The notes below the pieces were generated by a model, which searched no databases, was not told the origin of the DNA, and saw only the letters and a program-made list of their open reading frames with translations. The position numbers and the translations under genes were made by a program. 24,148 bases of DNA from JACQAI01 sp035507915 (lineage in GTDB: Bacteria; Pseudomonadota; Alphaproteobacteria; Elsterales; Elsteraceae): NCBI GenBank assembly GCA_035507915.1, contig DATJNS010000114.1:1-24148 (forward strand). Direction: 5' to 3'. Of the stretch, positions 21,875-24,148 are shown in pieces (within the stretch, counting starts at the first letter, position 1; each line of letters opens with the position of its first letter).

Positions 21875-24148
21875 TCAGGCGGCCGCGTCGGCGGCGCCGA
21901 GCGTCAACCGCGCCGTCACCAGGCTGGCGTCGTCGGGGTCGGCGCCGATCGTGAAGCCGAGCTCGCGCGCCATGTCGATCATCGCGGCATTCTCGTTGAG
22001 GATGGTGCCGAAGACCTCGCCGATGCCGCGCGCGCGCGCGTAGTCGACGATCTCCTGCATCAGCACATAGCCGAGGCCGTGGCCCTTCCAATCGCTGCGC
22101 ACGACGATCGCGTATTCCGCGCGCACATTGTCGGGATCGGCGCTCAGCCGCGCGACGCCGAGCAGATCGGTCGTGCCCGGCACCATGGCGACGAGCGCCA
22201 TCTCGCGGTCGTAGTCGATCTGGGTCAGACGCGCCAACAGGCTCGGCGGCAACGCCTTCATGGCGACGAAGAAGCGCGAACGCACGTCCTGCGGGGTGAG
22301 ATGCGCGAACAGCTCGGTGATCGCATGGGCATCCTCGGGCCGGATCGGCCGCACGAACAGCTCGGTGCCGTCGCGCAGCGCGATGCGATGCTCGAGCCGG
22401 TTCGGATAGCACAGCACCGCCATCGGCACGGCCGAGGCCGGATCGCGCACGCGCACGCGCGCGTCGAGCGCGATCACACCGTGCTCGTCGGCCAGCAGCG
22501 GGTTGATGTCGAGCTCGGCGACGGCCGGCTGGTCGGCGATCAGCTGCGCCAGGCGGATCAGGGTGCGCGCGATCGCCTCGATGTCGGCCGGCGGCCGGTT
22601 GCGATAGCCGCGCAGCTGCGCGGCGACGCGCGTGCGCTCGATCAGGTCGTGCGCCAGCATCGTGTTGAGCGGCGGCAGCGCGAGCGCCTTGTCCTTGATG
22701 ACCTCGACGCCGACGCCGCCCTGACCGAACAGCACCACCGGTCCGAAGGTCGGATCGACCATCAGGCCGGCGATCAGCTCGAACGCGCCGGGCCGGCGGA
22801 TCATCTGCTGCACCGTGAAGCCGTCGATGCGCGCGTCGGGCTGGGCCCGCTTGATGCGCGCCAGCATCTCGGCCGCGGCTTTCGCGGCGGCATCCGGGCC
22901 GACGAGATTGAGGGCGACGCCGCCGACGTCGGACTTGTGGACGATGTCGGGCGACAGGATCTTGACCGCGACCACGCCGCCCAGCCGTTCGGTCGCCGAC
23001 GCGACCGCATCGATGGTGGCGGCCGTCTCGGTCATCACGGTCGGAATGCCGTAGGCGCCGAGCAGCGCGCGCGCGTCGGTCTCGTCGAGCCATTCGCGGC
23101 GCGCCGCGACGGCGCCGCCGAGCACGGCCTCCGCGGCGGCGCGGTCGGGCGTGAACTCCTGGGGCTCGGCCGCCGGAACCTGCAGCAGAAGCTCCTGGTT
23201 GCGCCGGAAGCGCGCCATGTCCATGAAGCCGGCGATCGCCTCGCCGGGCGTCGCGTAGCTCGGCACGCCCGCCTGGGCGAAGCGGCGACGCGCCTCGACC
23301 GCGGCGAAGTCGCCGAGCCAGGAGGTGAGCACGTTGCGCGATTGCGGATGATCGCGCAGGGTCGCGATCACGGCGTCGGCGGCCTCGATCGGCGCGCCGA
23401 TCGCGGTCGGGCAGTTGAGCACCAGGACGGCGTCGGTGCCGCGGTCCTCCAGCAGGCACGACAGCGCGGTCGCGTAGCGTTCGGGCGGCGCGTCGCCGAT
23501 GATGTCGATCGGATTGCCGTGCGACCAGGTGCGCGGCAGCGCCTTGTCGAGCGCGGCGCGCGTCTCGGGCGTGAGCTCCGCGAGGCGGCCGCCGGCATCG
23601 AGCAGATCGTCGGTCGCCAGCACGCCGAGCCCGCCGCCGTTGGTCAGGATCGCCAGGCGGTCGCCGCGGATCGGCTGCAGGCGCGCCAGGGTCTCGACCG
23701 CGGCGAACAATTCGTCGAGATTGCGCACGCGCAGCATGCCGGCGCGCCGGAACGCCGCGTCGTAGACGTCGTCGGCGCCTGCCAGCGCCCCGGTATGCGA
23801 GGTCGCGGCCTTGGCCGCCGCGGCATGCCGCCCGGCCTTGATGACGATCACGGGCTTGTTGCGCGCCGCCGCGCGCGCCGCCGACATGAATTTGCGCGCG
23901 TGGGTGACCGCCTCGACATAGAGCAGGATCGAGTGGGTCTCGGACCGGTTGGCGAGATAATCCAGCATGTCGCCGAAATCGACGTCGCTCATGTCGCCGA
24001 GCGACACCAGGTGGCTGAAGCCGATGCCGCGCGCGGTCGCCCAGTCGATCAGCGTGCCGATGACCGAGGCCGACTGGCTGACGCAGGCGACATCGCCCGG
24101 CAAGGGGGCGGCATGGGCGGAATGGGCCTGCAGCCCGATGCCCGGCAC
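21875..24148 (-). CDS. ADP-forming acyl-CoA synthetase / GNAT fusion (Pat-like), 5' end outside window
   Basis: 757 residues are visible and the start lies beyond the right edge; the usual N-terminal CoA-binding domain (about 130 residues) is mostly missing. The order is: succinyl-CoA-synthetase-like domains (VSQSASVIGTLIDWATARG; SHTGALAG; LTNGGGLGVLATD), an ATP-grasp domain (GIPTVMTE, VVAVKILSPDIVHKSDVGGV, VLFGQGGVGVEVIKDKAL, ELDINPLLAD), then a C-terminal GNAT domain (FVRPIRPEDAHAI, EYAIVVRSDWKGHGLGYVLM, NENAAMIDMARELGF). This architecture is that of Pat/PatZ lysine acetyltransferases and acetate-CoA ligase fusions. The histidine of SHTGALAG (codon 23795-23797), the phosphorylated residue of active synthetases, is kept, whereas enterobacterial Pat has lost it. 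So CoA-ligase activity is plausible as well as protein acetylation. Confidence 0.92.
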   Translation of the reverse strand: MPGIGLQAHSAHAAPLPGDVACVSQSASVIGTLIDWATARGIGFSHLVSLGDMSDVDFGDMLDYLANRSETHSILLYVEAVTHARKFMSAARAAARNKPVIVIKAGRHAAAAKAATSHTGALAGADDVYDAAFRRAGMLRVRNLDELFAAVETLARLQPIRGDRLAILTNGGGLGVLATDDLLDAGGRLAELTPETRAALDKALPRTWSHGNPIDIIGDAPPERYATALSCLLEDRGTDAVLVLNCPTAIGAPIEAADAVIATLRDHPQSRNVLTSWLGDFAAVEARRRFAQAGVPSYATPGEAIAGFMDMARFRRNQELLLQVPAAEPQEFTPDRAAAEAVLGGAVAARREWLDETDARALLGAYGIPTVMTETAATIDAVASATERLGGVVAVKILSPDIVHKSDVGGVALNLVGPDAAAKAAAEMLARIKRAQPDARIDGFTVQQMIRRPGAFELIAGLMVDPTFGPVVLFGQGGVGVEVIKDKALALPPLNTMLAHDLIERTRVAAQLRGYRNRPPADIEAIARTLIRLAQLIADQPAVAELDINPLLADEHGVIALDARVRVRDPASAVPMAVLCYPNRLEHRIALRDGTELFVRPIRPEDAHAITELFAHLTPQDVRSRFFVAMKALPPSLLARLTQIDYDREMALVAMVPGTTDLLGVARLSADPDNVRAEYAIVVRSDWKGHGLGYVLMQEIVDYARARGIGEVFGTILNENAAMIDMARELGFTIGADPDDASLVTARLTLGAADAAA

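Overview
The window is very GC-rich, with strong G/C bias at third codon positions and long spurious open frames on the opposite strand. Gene starts are usually preceded by GGAG/GAGG-type Shine-Dalgarno sequences. The gene set (PAS_5 sensor-like protein, MlaC, LplT-like MFS, CopD-like protein, a stand-alone Mop-type molbindin, DSD1-type PLP enzyme, Pat-like CoA ligase/GNAT fusion) suggests a free-living alphaproteobacterium, perhaps of the Rhodospirillales/Reyranella type. That placement is an inference from family content. I saw no rRNA, tRNA, CRISPR array, transposase or phage gene.

Layout. 1-3764 (minus): a giant secreted-type protein with an N-terminal FecR-like domain and a long Asp/Gly/Thr/Ser-rich beta-repeat region that runs off the left edge. 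3997-4449 (minus): small CopD-like membrane protein. 4588-4721: an inverted pair of REP-like palindromes. 4784-5518: ChaC-type gamma-glutamylcyclotransferase. 5700-5906: cold-shock protein with a clear terminator. 6027-7310 (minus): LplT-like MFS permease, head-to-head and overlapping with an EamA/DMT permease (7300-8229). The plus-strand run continues with a TPR plus tubulin-tyrosine-ligase-like ATP-grasp protein (8320-9834), an aldo/keto reductase (9865-10884) and a SAM methyltransferase (10896-11738). 11735-13679 (minus): a TetR regulator followed by an FAH-family hydrolase. 13948-14649: lytic-transglycosylase-domain protein. 14681-15124 (minus): PAS_5 protein. 15241-15552: small unknown protein. 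15660-16328 (minus): MlaC-like periplasmic protein. 16598-18765: DSD1-family aldolase/dehydratase plus a second aldo/keto reductase. 18776-20371 (minus): methyltransferase, molbindin and a molybdopterin-domain periplasmic protein, divergent from modA (20440-21246) across a ModE-like palindrome. 21265-21777 (minus): OsmC-like protein. 21875-24148 (minus): an ADP-forming acyl-CoA synthetase/GNAT fusion that runs off the right edge.

How the genes work together. The clearest functional unit is the molybdate locus (modA, molbindin, Mo-cofactor-domain protein), with a palindrome overlapping a possible promoter between its divergent arms. The most unusual gene is the bacterial TPR-TTL protein. It is closely followed by an aldo/keto reductase and a methyltransferase, so a small modification operon is possible, but its substrate cannot be read from the sequence. 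Several convergent gene pairs share palindromes that include both stop codons, which points to compact bidirectional termination. Most other genes are ordinary accessory metabolism.
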